DNA of 45,019 nt, taken from Colimorpha_A sp045593985. GTDB lineage: Bacteria > Bacillota > Clostridia > Oscillospirales > CAG-272. Positions 1 to 8,555 of the stretch are shown piece after piece. The translations under genes were made by a program, and so were the position numbers. The stretch's first letter is position 1. Each line of letters begins with the position of its first letter. The notes under the pieces are model-generated. The model made no database searches, was not told the DNA's origin, and saw only the letters and a program-made list of their open reading frames with translations. Location: assembly GCA_045593985.1 (NCBI GenBank), contig JAZNXR010000126.1:1-45019 (forward strand), given 5' to 3'.

Positions 1-2627
1 TCTGCATCGCTAAGCTCCACGCCGCTTTCAAGTGCGAGCTTGATGTAGGAATAGAGAGATACGTTATAAACGTCGCCGTTTACATTGATTACGTCTGCTA
101 CATGGTACTGTCCTGCTACGGGATATACATCGAAGTAGTATACGTTAGCACTGTCGCTCTTAAGCTCAACGGGAGTGCCGTTTACGGTTACGGTAAGAGC
201 GTTTTCGGATACGAAGTGATGACGGAGGAAGAACTTGCCCTCGTCGTCAAATGCGATATTGAAGTACTTATACTCGTATGCTGTGCCTTCGATCTTATTT
301 ACAATGTAATCATTTGCCATCGTATCGGTAGGACCAACAGCCGTTACGTTGTTAGTGCCTTCGTTTACGATATTGTCAATAGCATTGTTAAGATCCTCGG
401 TCTCTACTTCTACGGTCTTGTCATATCCGCACTTATCGCAGATATTATCGTTTCCGTATACACAGTCAGCATCGGGAGCTTCAGCGCCGCAGCACTTGTG
501 TGCTACCTTATGAGTAACGCCGTCGATTACTACGTAGGTGAACTCATCTGAAGCGTGGTTGGTGGGATCCTTTTCGGTATATACCGTCTTACAAACGTCG
601 CAAATAGCGCCGCTTACACAGTTTGCTTTCCCGCCTACGTGAGCAGTAAGATCCTTTTCGGTATATTCAGTGCCGCAGATCTCACAGTATGCACCGTGTA
701 CGCAGTTTGCCTTTCCACCAATATGATCATCGCAGGTTTCGCCGCAGCAATCATATATGTTATCGCCCTGCCAGTCATGAGGACATACTTCGTATACACC
801 GTCAACCTCGTATGAGAAGAAGGCGACGTTACGCGTTCCGCCGTTACCAAGCTTGGAAACGATCATGAGGTTATCGCCCTTCTTAAGCTCAATACCGACA
901 AGATTAATGTCGATCTTCTGGTTTGCGCCCTCAACAAGCACCTTGAAGTACTCGTTTCCGTTGCTGTCGACAACGACGATCTCGGGATATCCCGCACCGA
1001 CCTTTTCAAGGTGAGCCTTGGCGTTGAATACGCCGTCAGCGGGAGCCGTGAAAGCGATTGCCGCAGAATATACGTTTCCGGGATCGGGATACATATCAAA
1101 TCTTGCGGCGGGATCTGCAGACTCGGTAGCCTGATTAATATACGCCTTGGGAATTGCGTTATGGTCGGAGCCGACAACCCAGTTTCCGGGGTAGAGAGGT
1201 GACCAAGTCGCAGTTGGCTCTGTTTCGACCTCGAAAATTACGTTATCCGAATTACGGATAGCTCTTATTGCAAAGTGACCGTCAACGGTATTATCGGTGC
1301 GGAGATCCGACACGTGCTTGATATAATATCCGTCGGGAGCAGAGCCGCAGTTTTTACATGCGGTATTTCCGCCGATCTCTACCCATTCGTGCACACACTG
1401 TTCTCTTTCAACGAGAGTTACGTTAAGAGAGCGAACTGCTATCTCAGCGTCATTGTTATCGCCCGAAACGTGCGAAGCAACGAACATAATGGTTTCGCCC
1501 TGCTCAAGCTTGATATTTTCGCCGCTGAATACGGCATCTTCATGATTTGCGTCGGGAGTTTTGGTAGCGAAGGTGTATTCATCAACAGTCTCACCGCCCA
1601 TGATGACCTCGATCTTATAGCCACGCTCGCTCCAAAGGCGAAGCTTGCTGAAAAGCGCGCTGTACGAGTAGGTGCCGCTTACCGGAGCCTCGAAGATGAT
1701 TGCTGCCTTAGCAGCGGTCTTGGGTGCCATATCGAGGTAAACAAATTCACCTTCCAGACCGTGTGTGGCTGCCTCGCCCATATTGACCTGGCTGTCGAGG
1801 AATACGTAGCCGTTTCCGCTTCTGGTATGCCAACCCATGTAGTTGCCCCAAGCGGTTGCAGGCGAGCTCTTGAGATAATCGATCGTGCCGTCCTCAAGAA
1901 TTGCCGCAAGTCGGTAGCTCGGAGAGGTCTTTGCGCTCGAAGAGCATCCGAAGCTATATACGTTGTCTCCGTACTTGCTGCCTCCCTCTGCTCCGACGTA
2001 GGTAACGTCAAAGCTGATAACTCCGAGGTTGGAGCCGCCGTCACGCGTATTCTTTTCGCTCAGATCCTGAACTACGAGAAGCTCGTCGCCTGCCTTGAGT
2101 GCAACATTGTTTGCACCGAGGACAACCTCACCGCCGCCGTTTGCTCCGCAAACGTCATAAGCGGCAGACAGAGGAGACATATCGCCCCTCTTAACGAGGA
2201 TAACATCGATAAAGGAATCTGCGCTGGCTTGGTACTTATTTCCCTTGAAGGATACGTTATATACGCCGTCGGTAGGTACCTTGAAGGCAATAGCAGCCTT
2301 GAAATTACCGCCGCAAACAAGGTCGTAGTTATACGAGCTGCTTTCAGAGGGGTATATTACGTAGTCACTTCCTCCAATCGGCTCTTTAACCCAATATCCG
2401 GGATAAGCTTCATCCCACGTGCCTTTCAGAGTATAATCCATCTCGACAACAGAGTTATCGGACTTACTCAAAGCTGTGAAACAGAACCGTTCGGACGTCG
2501 GATTATCCATCGACAAGTCGATTGAGAACTTGGTTTGAGAATCGCTTTCAACTGCGTATATCGAGATGCAGCTTATAAGCATCGCCGATACCACTAAAAA
2601 TGAAAGCAACTTCTTCAGTCTATTCAT
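1..2627 (-). CDS. Large secreted repeat protein with Cys-pair motifs (C-terminus beyond window)
   Basis: The frame is open from an ATG at 2627 to the window edge, about 875 codons without the end. A strong AAGGAGG site lies 5-6 bases before the ATG. The first 25 or so residues form a signal peptide (MNRLKKLL, then a hydrophobic stretch, then YAVES). The mature part has at least three similar beta-rich segments, each using phrases like DGVYNVSFKG, FKVP/FTAP and DELLVVQ, which suggests repeated carbohydrate-binding-like sandwich domains. Between them are short Cys-pair spacers: one near residues 409-430 (HEWVEIGG, CKNC), and two near 636 and 662 with GGKANC followed by CxxC. Such spacers are common in clostridial surface proteins. 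No catalytic motif, dockerin or LPXTG is seen in the visible part. Function is unknown; cell-surface or polymer binding is inference. Forward-strand reading frames here are antisense shadows. Confidence 0.85.
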   Translation of the reverse strand, partial: MNRLKKLLSFLVVSAMLISCISIYAVESDSQTKFSIDLSMDNPTSERFCFTALSKSDNSVVEMDYTLKGTWDEAYPGYWVKEPIGGSDYVIYPSESSSYNYDLVCGGNFKAAIAFKVPTDGVYNVSFKGNKYQASADSFIDVILVKRGDMSPLSAAYDVCGANGGGEVVLGANNVALKAGDELLVVQDLSEKNTRDGGSNLGVISFDVTYVGAEGGSKYGDNVYSFGCSSSAKTSPSYRLAAILEDGTIDYLKSSPATAWGNYMGWHTRSGNGYVFLDSQVNMGEAATHGLEGEFVYLDMAPKTAAKAAIIFEAPVSGTYSYSALFSKLRLWSERGYKIEVIMGGETVDEYTFATKTPDANHEDAVFSGENIKLEQGETIMFVASHVSGDNNDAEIAVRSLNVTLVEREQCVHEWVEIGGNTACKNCGSAPDGYYIKHVSDLRTDNTVDGHFAIRAIRNSDNVIFEVETEPTATWSPLYPGNWVVGSDHNAIPKAYINQATESADPAARFDMYPDPGNVYSAAIAFTAPADGVFNAKAHLEKVGAGYPEIVVVDSNGNEYFKVLVEGANQKIDINLVGIELKKGDNLMIVSKLGNGGTRNVAFFSYEVDGVYEVCPHDWQGDNIYDCCGETCDDHIGGKANCVHGAYCEICGTEYTEKDLTAHVGGKANCVSGAICDVCKTVYTEKDPTNHASDEFTYVVIDGVTHKVAHKCCGAEAPDADCVYGNDNICDKCGYDKTVEVETEDLNNAIDNIVNEGTNNVTAVGPTDTMANDYIVNKIEGTAYEYKYFNIAFDDEGKFFLRHHFVSENALTVTVNGTPVELKSDSANVYYFDVYPVAGQYHVADVINVNGDVYNVSLYSYIKLALESGVELSDA

Positions 2628-2680
2628 ATTTTCCTCCTTGTGAAGATTTAGTCAATATATAAATATATTGCTACAGATAC

Positions 2681-2709
2681 ATTATATCACGGAACAATGC
2701 AAATTGCAA
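2681..2709 (-). promoter_or_regulatory. Sigma-A promoter of the secreted repeat protein
   Basis: On the minus strand, TTGCAA (-35) and TATAAT (-10) are separated by exactly 17 bases, about 55 bases before the start codon of the secreted protein. Confidence 0.7.
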
Positions 2710-2829
2710 TACTTTTCCTTATATTTTTGCTTTTGTGACAGCGAAAAATCGAACGACATTTTTTATTCTGTTTTGTCAAAAATTTCTTTCGTCCTTGCCA
2801 AACATTGAGTTTAATTATATTTTCATCGA

Positions 2830-2862
2830 GAGAAAAAGGAGATGCCCTTTCGGCATCTCCTT
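2830..2862 (-). terminator. Intrinsic terminator of lysA
   Basis: On the minus strand an 11-bp stem (AAGGAGATGCC / GGCATCTCCTT, loop GAAAG) is followed by TTTTTCTCTC. The lysA stop codon overlaps the foot of the stem. Confidence 0.85.
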
Positions 2863-4156
2863 AAAGATCGTTTTTAATAATATCCTCGAAGCTTTCACGG
2901 CGGATAACGGGCTTAATTCCATCCTTCGTTACCGCAACGACGGCAGGACGTGGGATGCGGTTATAATTACTCGCCATTGAGTAGTTATAAGCGCCTGTTA
3001 CGAGCACTGCGAGTATGTCTCCGCGGGCAGGCTTCGGCAAAAGCACGTTTTCCTGAATAAGGTCGCCGCTTTCACAGCATCTGCCTGCAACGGTGCATTT
3101 GAAGCTACATTCGTCTGCCATTCTTGATGCAAGACATATCGTATATTCCGAACCGTAGAGGGCGTAGCGTGGGTTATCCGACATACCGCCGTCTACCGAA
3201 ACGTAATTCTTGAAGCCCGGGATCTCCTTCGTACCGCCTACCGTATAGAGTGTAAGGCAAGCGTCAGCGACGATGCTTCTGCCCGGCTCCATATAGATTA
3301 TCGGATAGCTGATCCCGTTCTTTTCGACCTCGCTTTTGACGTATTTTGCGATCTCTGCTATGAAGCTTTCGACATTTATTATCGTCTGGCCCTCGACATA
3401 TTTCGTTCCGAAGCCGCCACCGAGATTCAATATTTTACACTCATAGCCCAGCTTTTTATTCATAGCTGCAAGGAACTCGACCATTATTTTTGCTTCGTCA
3501 CAGAATGGCTCGATATCGAATATCTGCGAGCCTATGTGCGCATGGAAGCCGTCAACAGATATATTTTTCTTAGTCAACGCATATCTGAGCGCTTCCTCGG
3601 CTTGTCCCGTTTCGATTGCGATACCGAATTTACAGTCGACCGAGCCTGTTACGACTGCGGCAAAGGTATGAGGATCTATTCCCGGCTGAAGGCGCAAAAG
3701 CACCGAGGGCTTTTTGCCCATTTCGGAGGCGATCTCGTCTATTCTGTCAAGCTCCGCAATGTTATCGACCACAAAGTGTCCTACGTTGTTTTCGAGTGCC
3801 ATTATTATGTCGCTGTCGGTTTTATTATTACCGTGGAAGCAGGAAAGGGAAAGATCGAAGCCTGCCGCCTTTGCCGTATACATCTCGCCCGAGGATACGA
3901 CGTCAATTCCCATCTTCATTTCCGAAGCAAGGCGATAAAGATATTTACAGGAGAATGCCTTACTTGCATAGAACGGGACTGCGCCTTCTCCGAAATGCTT
4001 TTTCATTGCCGTCACGTAGGCGAGCATATTATCCCTTACCCTCGTTTCGTCGATGACCATAAGGGGCGTGCCGTATTCCTTTGCGAGAGCTACCGTATCT
4101 GCGCCTGCTATCGTAAGGTGATTTTTTTCGTTTATCGAAAGATTACTGTGGATCAT
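2861..4156 (-). CDS. lysA: Diaminopimelate decarboxylase
   Basis: Converts meso-diaminopimelate to L-lysine, the last step of lysine synthesis, using PLP. At 431 residues it is normal for the family. The PLP lysine lies in the N-terminal barrel motif FYASKAFSC. The phosphate-binding glycines are in LNLGGGFGTKY. The catalytic Cys region (RCCESGD) and the substrate-binding Tyr (GAYNYSMASNYN) follow near the C-terminus. The start at 4156 has an AAAGGA site 8 bases upstream. It is the last gene of dapA-dapB-lysA, so it probably shares the lysine-riboswitch-controlled transcript, with a hairpin between dapB and lysA that may tune its level. With dapA, dapB and the nearby ddh it completes the dehydrogenase route to lysine. 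Confidence 0.97.
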   Translation of the reverse strand: MIHSNLSINEKNHLTIAGADTVALAKEYGTPLMVIDETRVRDNMLAYVTAMKKHFGEGAVPFYASKAFSCKYLYRLASEMKMGIDVVSSGEMYTAKAAGFDLSLSCFHGNNKTDSDIIMALENNVGHFVVDNIAELDRIDEIASEMGKKPSVLLRLQPGIDPHTFAAVVTGSVDCKFGIAIETGQAEEALRYALTKKNISVDGFHAHIGSQIFDIEPFCDEAKIMVEFLAAMNKKLGYECKILNLGGGFGTKYVEGQTIINVESFIAEIAKYVKSEVEKNGISYPIIYMEPGRSIVADACLTLYTVGGTKEIPGFKNYVSVDGGMSDNPRYALYGSEYTICLASRMADECSFKCTVAGRCCESGDLIQENVLLPKPARGDILAVLVTGAYNYSMASNYNRIPRPAVVAVTKDGIKPVIRRESFEDIIKNDL

Positions 4157-4172
4157 TAGTTTTCCTTTTTAT

Positions 4173-4204
4173 AACAAGCGAAAGCTATACAGCTTTCGCT
4201 TGTT
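4173..4204 (-). terminator. Hairpin between dapB and lysA (weak terminator or processing site)
   Basis: A perfect 14-bp inverted repeat with a 4-base loop follows the dapB stop. On the coding (minus) strand it is followed by TATAAAAAGG rather than a U-run. A full stop of transcription is therefore doubtful; partial attenuation or mRNA protection is more likely. Confidence 0.45.
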
Positions 4205-4209
4205 ACTTT

Positions 4210-4944
4210 TTATTTAAGAATCGTTTTCATGTTATACAGGCCTGCGGGCTTGCCGATGAGATATTCCGCCGCCTTTATTGCGCCATCCGCAAAGAGCGCA
4301 CGGTCGAACGCCTCGTGCTTGAGGGTTATTCGCTCGTTATCGGTGCAGATTGCGACCTCGTGAATTCCGACTATATTTCCCATACGGAGAGCAGAAATTC
4401 CAACGTCATCCTTTTCGCGCTTTGCCTGCCCTGCTCTGCCGTTTACCGCCACGGCATTCGGTCGAACCTCTCTTACTGCATCAAAGAGCATAAGAGCCGT
4501 TCCGCTTGGGGCATCGAGCTTTCTGTTATGATGCGTTTCACAGATCTCAACGTCAGCATCGGGGAATACCGAAACAACACGCTTAACGGCATCGCAAAGC
4601 GTTGCGATTCCTATCGACATATTGCCCGAATAGAAGATCGCGGTTTTTTCTGCCGCAGTCGCTATTATCTTCTTTTCTTCCTCGGTATGACCTGTCGTGC
4701 AGATTATTGCGGGGATCTGATTTTCAGCGGCGTAGGAGACGATCTCCTCGGTTACTGCATGGTAGGAAAAGTCGATTATAACGTCTGCTTTTTCCTTTAC
4801 TGCGTCGATTTTTGCATAGCAGCCGTCGCCGTCGGTTACATATCCGACGTCAACCATTGAGGAAATTTCGTGTCCCAGCTTTTCTGCTGCCGCTTTCACC
4901 TGCGCGCCCATTCTTCCGAGCGCACCAACAAGAATTATTTTCAC
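4210..4944 (-). CDS. dapB: 4-hydroxy-tetrahydrodipicolinate reductase
   Basis: Reduces the DapA product to tetrahydrodipicolinate with NAD(P)H. The protein is 244 residues. The N-terminal Rossmann loop is LVGALGRMGAQV. The active-site signature ETHHNRKLDAPSGTA carries the catalytic His pair and the Lys, and the GTGH-like turn is seen as CTTGHTEEE. It starts 14 bases after the dapA stop and lies between dapA and lysA, so the three are one operon. Nothing is missing or truncated. Confidence 0.97.
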   Translation of the reverse strand: MKIILVGALGRMGAQVKAAAEKLGHEISSMVDVGYVTDGDGCYAKIDAVKEKADVIIDFSYHAVTEEIVSYAAENQIPAIICTTGHTEEEKKIIATAAEKTAIFYSGNMSIGIATLCDAVKRVVSVFPDADVEICETHHNRKLDAPSGTALMLFDAVREVRPNAVAVNGRAGQAKREKDDVGISALRMGNIVGIHEVAICTDNERITLKHEAFDRALFADGAIKAAEYLIGKPAGLYNMKTILK

Positions 4945-4958
4945 TTATTTTTACTTCC

Positions 4959-5846
4959 TTATATGAGTCCGAGCTTCTGCATTTCAGATACGAGCTTTGT
5001 TTCGTTCTTTTCTTCCATCGGATAGAGGGGAGCACGGAGAACATTGGCACCGTAGCCCATATGAGCCATTGCCGCCTTTGCGGGAACGGGGTTTACCTCC
5101 GAGAAAAGCGCCTTTATGAAGGGGAGATACTTATATTGAAGTGCTGAAGCTTCGCTTATCTTTCCTTCAAGACAGAGCTTGCAAAGCTCTGAGGTCTCCT
5201 TCGGCATAGCATTTGAGAGAACCGAAATTACTCCCTTTCCGCCAAGAGCCATTATCGGAACGATCTGGTCGTCGTTTCCGCTGTATACGTCGAGCTTGTC
5301 TCCGCAAAGAGCAAAGGTTTCAACTATTTTGCCGATATTTCCGTTTGCTTCCTTGATGCCGACGATATTCGGATGCTCGGCAAGAACTGCGTAGGTCTCC
5401 GGCTCGATATTTACGCCGGTACGCGAAGGAACATTATAGAGAATTACCGGTACGGTAGATGCATCGGCAATCTCGGTATACATCCTGATCAGTCCCTTCT
5501 GGGTTGTCTTATTATAGTACGGCGTTACGCAAAGTACACCGTCGACGCCTGCTTCGCAAGCGAATTTCGTCATATCGACCGCATACTCTGTGCAGTTGCT
5601 TCCTGTTCCTGCGATTACGGGAACTCTGCCGTTTACCTGCTTTACCATAAAGGTGATGCATTCACGATGCTCCTCATCGGAGAGCGTTGATGCTTCCCCT
5701 GTCGTTCCGCAGACAACGATAGCGTCGATTCCTTCTTCAATCTGGAATTCGACCAGCTTTGCAAAGGCTTCATAATCGACCTTTCCGTTTTTATCGAAGG
5801 GGGTAATTATTGCGCTTGCTGCGCCTGTGAATATTGTTTTTTTCAT
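4959..5846 (-). CDS. dapA: 4-hydroxy-tetrahydrodipicolinate synthase
   Basis: Condenses pyruvate with aspartate semialdehyde, the first committed step of the DAP/lysine branch. The protein is 295 residues as called here. Family motifs are CGTTGEASTLSDEEH, the Tyr of TPYYNKTTQKG, NVPSRTGVNI, and the Schiff-base Lys in GIKEANG. A longer in-frame ATG at 5903 exists, but it falls inside the leader terminator. The GCGAGGA site sits 7 bases before the ATG at 5846, giving MKKTIFTGAAS, so that start was chosen. The gene heads dapA-dapB-lysA and is preceded by a lysine riboswitch, so lysine is expected to shut it off by early termination. Confidence 0.96.
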   Translation of the reverse strand: MKKTIFTGAASAIITPFDKNGKVDYEAFAKLVEFQIEEGIDAIVVCGTTGEASTLSDEEHRECITFMVKQVNGRVPVIAGTGSNCTEYAVDMTKFACEAGVDGVLCVTPYYNKTTQKGLIRMYTEIADASTVPVILYNVPSRTGVNIEPETYAVLAEHPNIVGIKEANGNIGKIVETFALCGDKLDVYSGNDDQIVPIMALGGKGVISVLSNAMPKETSELCKLCLEGKISEASALQYKYLPFIKALFSEVNPVPAKAAMAHMGYGANVLRAPLYPMEEKNETKLVSEMQKLGLI

Positions 5847-5869
5847 TGCCATTTCCTCGCTTTTCAAGA

Positions 5870-5935
5870 ATAAAAAAATACCCGAACAGTAAAGCTCGAG
5901 CATCTTAACGGCCTCCTCGGGCGATGCCCTCGGGT
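5870..5935 (-). terminator. Expression platform (terminator) of the lysine riboswitch
   Basis: Downstream of the aptamer on the minus strand, ACCCGA can pair with TCGGGT across nested hairpins, and TCGGGT is followed by ATTTTTTTATT just before the dapA ribosome binding site. This layout fits ligand-controlled intrinsic termination. The competing antiterminator was not worked out base by base. Confidence 0.7.
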
Positions 5936-6117
5936 TACAGATAACGCTCCGCTGATTTCTTCAGCGACAGTTCAGCAAATCTTATTTTGAAGAACCAAGA
6001 AGGATAGGCGGTCTTTCTTTCGGCGTCCTACCCTTTCGCGCCTATCATCTCCCGTTGCCTGTACGGGATCTTTTAAGTAAGCGGTACTCTTGCGCGGACG
6101 CGCCTTTACTGTGTACG
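5935..6117 (-). ncRNA. Lysine riboswitch (L box) upstream of dapA
   Basis: Read on the minus strand, the leader carries the conserved L-box blocks in order: AGTAAAGGCGCG and AAGAGTA near the 5' end; GGCGCGAAAGGG, then GACGCCGAAAG in the P3/P4 region; and CTGTCGCTGAAGAAAT with GGAGCGTTATCTG, the P5 and closing strand. The spacing and order match the lysC leader of Bacillus subtilis from memory. It lies between a sigma-A promoter and a terminator in front of dapA, a usual place for this riboswitch. A T-box was considered, but the GGTGG-type anti-terminator sequence is absent. Boundaries are approximate. Confidence 0.88.
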
Positions 6118-6122
6118 GCTAT

Positions 6123-6151
6123 ATTCTATCACACATAACTATATATGTCAA
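6123..6151 (-). promoter_or_regulatory. Sigma-A promoter of the dapA-dapB-lysA operon
   Basis: TTGACA and TAGAAT are separated by 17 bases on the minus strand and end a few bases before the riboswitch. Together with the phage cassette start this makes a divergent region of about 120 bp. Confidence 0.85.
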
Positions 6152-6274
6152 GCGTCGAGTAAAAATTTTTTTGGCTATGTTTTTTGAAAAAGCCTGCGGA
6201 AAAAGTGGGGAAAAAGTCGGGGCGAAATTATTTTTGTTACGTGATATTCTGTTTATGCCAAAGGAGGTGAGAGA

Positions 6275-7492
6275 GTGCTCAGTCAAAAGCAAAAGGATTA
6301 TTTCCGATCAGCGACACGCAGGTGGAACATAAAAAGCGGAGCCACGCGTTCGGGCAAGACATATTGTGATTATTTTATGATTCCAAAGCGGATTCGCGCT
6401 TGTCGGGGCGAGGGACTTATCGTCCTTATCGGAACGACGGTTTCTACGCTTACGCGAAATATTATTGATCCCATGCGAGAAATCTGGGGAGAGTTTTTCG
6501 TCGGCAAGCCGAGCGGAAACGATACCGTTATGCTTTTCGGGAAAAAGTGCTGGCTTATCGGCGGCGGTCGCGGCGATCAGGCGGCGAAGCTTCAGGGAAG
6601 CGGAATTGAGTATGCCTACGGTGACGAGATAACGACCTGGAGCGAAAACGTATTTGAGATGCTGAAAAGCCGTCTTGACAAGGACCATTCGGTTTTTGAC
6701 GGCACCTGCAATCCCGCAGGGCCTGAGCATTGGTTTAAGAGATTCCTCGATAGCGATGCGGATATTTTTCATCAAAGCTACGTTATCGACGACAACCCAT
6801 TTCTCTCTCCCTCGTTTGTGCATAGCTTAAAAAAGGAATACGAGGGCACCGTCTATTACGACAGATACATCCTTGGCCGCTGGACTGCGGCGGAAGGCAT
6901 TATCTACCGCCGTTTTGCTGACGATACCTCTTCCTTTTTAATCTCACGCGATGAGGCTTCTTCGCTTCCGCTTTCCAAAATTACGGTTGGCGTCGATTTT
7001 GGAGGAAACAAGAGCGCAACCGCATTCGTTGCCTCGGGCACAGTCGGTAATTATGAGAGCATTGCCGTTCTCAAAAGCGAGCTTCATTCCTCGCTCATTG
7101 ACAGCGACAGGCTTGGCGAGCTGTTTTGCGATTTTTTACGTTCCGTTGAGCGGGATTACGGCAAGGTCGGCTCGGTCTACTGTGACAATGCAGAGCCGAT
7201 TCTCATTCGGTCGCTAAAAAAAGCAGTAAGAAACGACGGCATCGACAGCTCGATCAGGCTTGCAAAAAAATCGCCCGTTAACGACAGAATCAGGCTTGTT
7301 TGCCGACTTATGGCGCAAAGGCGATTCTTCGTTTGCACCGACTCTGAAAGCGTTAAAAACGCCCTGTCAACAGCTCTTTACAGTCAAGACGGAATAAGCG
7401 ATGAACGGCTTGACAACGGAAGCACCGACATTGATTCGCTTGATGCGCTTGAGTATTCTATCGAGCGTGATGCGATGAAGCTCATCGGCTAA
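6275..7492 (+). CDS. Phage terminase large subunit (PBSX-like)
   Basis: The motor and nuclease that packages DNA into a phage prohead through the portal. The protein is 405 residues with a GTG start and an AAGGAGGTGA site 4-5 bases upstream. The ATPase half has the Walker A motif SGATRSGKT (Lys28) and the Walker B motif YGDE (Asp117-Glu118). The C-terminal RNase H-like nuclease shows acidic residues in VGVDFGG, YCDNAEP and DIDSLDALEYS. All expected catalytic residues appear present, so it looks functional rather than decayed. It is the first gene of the cassette. No small terminase subunit lies upstream: the region back to the lysine promoter is only about 120 bp. No clear promoter was found for the cassette. 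Confidence 0.92.
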   Translation: MLSQKQKDYFRSATRRWNIKSGATRSGKTYCDYFMIPKRIRACRGEGLIVLIGTTVSTLTRNIIDPMREIWGEFFVGKPSGNDTVMLFGKKCWLIGGGRGDQAAKLQGSGIEYAYGDEITTWSENVFEMLKSRLDKDHSVFDGTCNPAGPEHWFKRFLDSDADIFHQSYVIDDNPFLSPSFVHSLKKEYEGTVYYDRYILGRWTAAEGIIYRRFADDTSSFLISRDEASSLPLSKITVGVDFGGNKSATAFVASGTVGNYESIAVLKSELHSSLIDSDRLGELFCDFLRSVERDYGKVGSVYCDNAEPILIRSLKKAVRNDGIDSSIRLAKKSPVNDRIRLVCRLMAQRRFFVCTDSESVKNALSTALYSQDGISDERLDNGSTDIDSLDALEYSIERDAMKLIG

Positions 7493-7582
7493 CACCGTGC
7501 CATCGCCTGCCGAGGCGTAAATCCGGCGTAAAAATGCACGATGATATAAATAAAATTTTTCAAAAAACAAAGGAGAAAAACA

Positions 7583-8482
7583 ATGAACAAGCTTAACTAC
7601 GCAAAGGTCTATTCAGACCAACTCTCGCAGACATTCCCGCATGCGCTCCACTTCGGTGCTCTTTATGCTACCGAAAATAACAACCGTTTCCGCTTCAAGG
7701 GCGGCAAGACCATCGAAATTCCTCACATCAGAATCGTGGGAAGAACAGTGGCTGACCGAGATGACATCGGCACGCCTTCCCGCAATTACGAAAACGAATG
7801 GATAGAGTTTGAGCTAACCAATCAGAGAAAGTGGAGCACTCTCATTCATCCCGCAGACATTGACCAGACCGATTATGCAACAAGTATTGCGAACATAACC
7901 AGCGTCTACAACAATGAGTACAAATTCCCCGAGATGGACGCTTATCTCATTTCAAAGCTCTTCGCAGATTGGGATGAGTATTACGGCGCAAACGATCCGG
8001 TTAAGATCACCGCAGACAATGTACTTGACCTCTTTGACGACATCATGCTTAACATGACGGAGGCTCAAGTCCCCGTTACCGGAAGAATTCTTTACGTCTC
8101 GCCTACGGTCATGAACGCGCTCAAGAAGGCCGCCTCGATGAACAGAAACCTCGTTGTAAACAGCTTCGACGGCGACATCAACCGCACCATTACCATGCTT
8201 GACGGCGTGCAGGTGATCGTAGTTCCTTCCAGCCTTATGAAAACCGAATTCACCTTCGATCGCGGTGCATCGGCGACTCTCTCCGCTCGCCATGTCGGTA
8301 TGATGCTCGTACACCCCGAATCGATCATCACTCCCGTTTCTTACCAGTTCGCTTGCCTTGACGAGCCCTCTGCGGCTACCGGCGGCAAGTACGTCTACTA
8401 CGAAGAAAGCTTCGAGGATGTATTCGTTCTTCCTCACCGTGCTGAAGGCGTTTGCTTCGTTCTTGAGGATTACAACGGCTAA
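7583..8482 (+). CDS. Phage major capsid protein (HK97-fold type, inferred)
   Basis: The protein is 299 residues with an AAAGGAG site 7-8 bases before the ATG. The text resembles capsid proteins of Firmicute prophages: an N-terminal arm (MNKLNYAKVYSDQL), a segment with GGKTIEIPHI, then WSTLIHPADIDQTDYATS. Later come VTGRILYVSPTVMNALK and a C-terminal part with GVQVIVVPSSLMKT and HVGMMLVHPESIITPV. This is the usual order of the coat fold (N-arm, E-loop, P and A domains), but the fold is inferred, not shown. Placement is odd: it lies between terminase and portal, whereas portal normally precedes capsid. A stable hairpin follows the stop and may raise capsid mRNA relative to downstream genes. Confidence 0.85.
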   Translation: MNKLNYAKVYSDQLSQTFPHALHFGALYATENNNRFRFKGGKTIEIPHIRIVGRTVADRDDIGTPSRNYENEWIEFELTNQRKWSTLIHPADIDQTDYATSIANITSVYNNEYKFPEMDAYLISKLFADWDEYYGANDPVKITADNVLDLFDDIMLNMTEAQVPVTGRILYVSPTVMNALKKAASMNRNLVVNSFDGDINRTITMLDGVQVIVVPSSLMKTEFTFDRGASATLSARHVGMMLVHPESIITPVSYQFACLDEPSAATGGKYVYYEESFEDVFVLPHRAEGVCFVLEDYNG

Positions 8483-8490
8483 CGTCAGAC

Positions 8491-8514
8491 AAGCTCCCGC
8501 TTTTGCGGGAGCTT
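8491..8514 (+). terminator. Hairpin between capsid and portal genes (partial terminator or mRNA stabiliser)
   Basis: AAGCTCCCGC and GCGGGAGCTT flank a 4-base TTTT loop. The stem is followed by ATCACGG, not a U-run, so it should not stop transcription fully. A role in setting capsid to portal ratios is inference. Confidence 0.4.
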
Positions 8515-8555
8515 ATCACGGTTAAAACTACAAACATTCACGGAGGTACTATTTT

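Noticed and set aside
1275..2525. A long open frame on the plus strand inside the secreted-protein gene
   Set aside because: It is antisense to a frame with signal peptide, promoter and ribosome binding site, has no recognisable domain, and its composition mirrors the codon pattern of the minus-strand gene.
5870..6117. Possible T-box leader upstream of dapA
   Set aside because: The T-box antiterminator sequence is absent, whereas several lysine riboswitch blocks are present in order.
6150..6275. Attachment site or integrase-linked repeat at the left end of the cassette
   Set aside because: No direct repeat shared with the right end (13390-13470) was found by eye, and there is no integrase or tRNA gene nearby.
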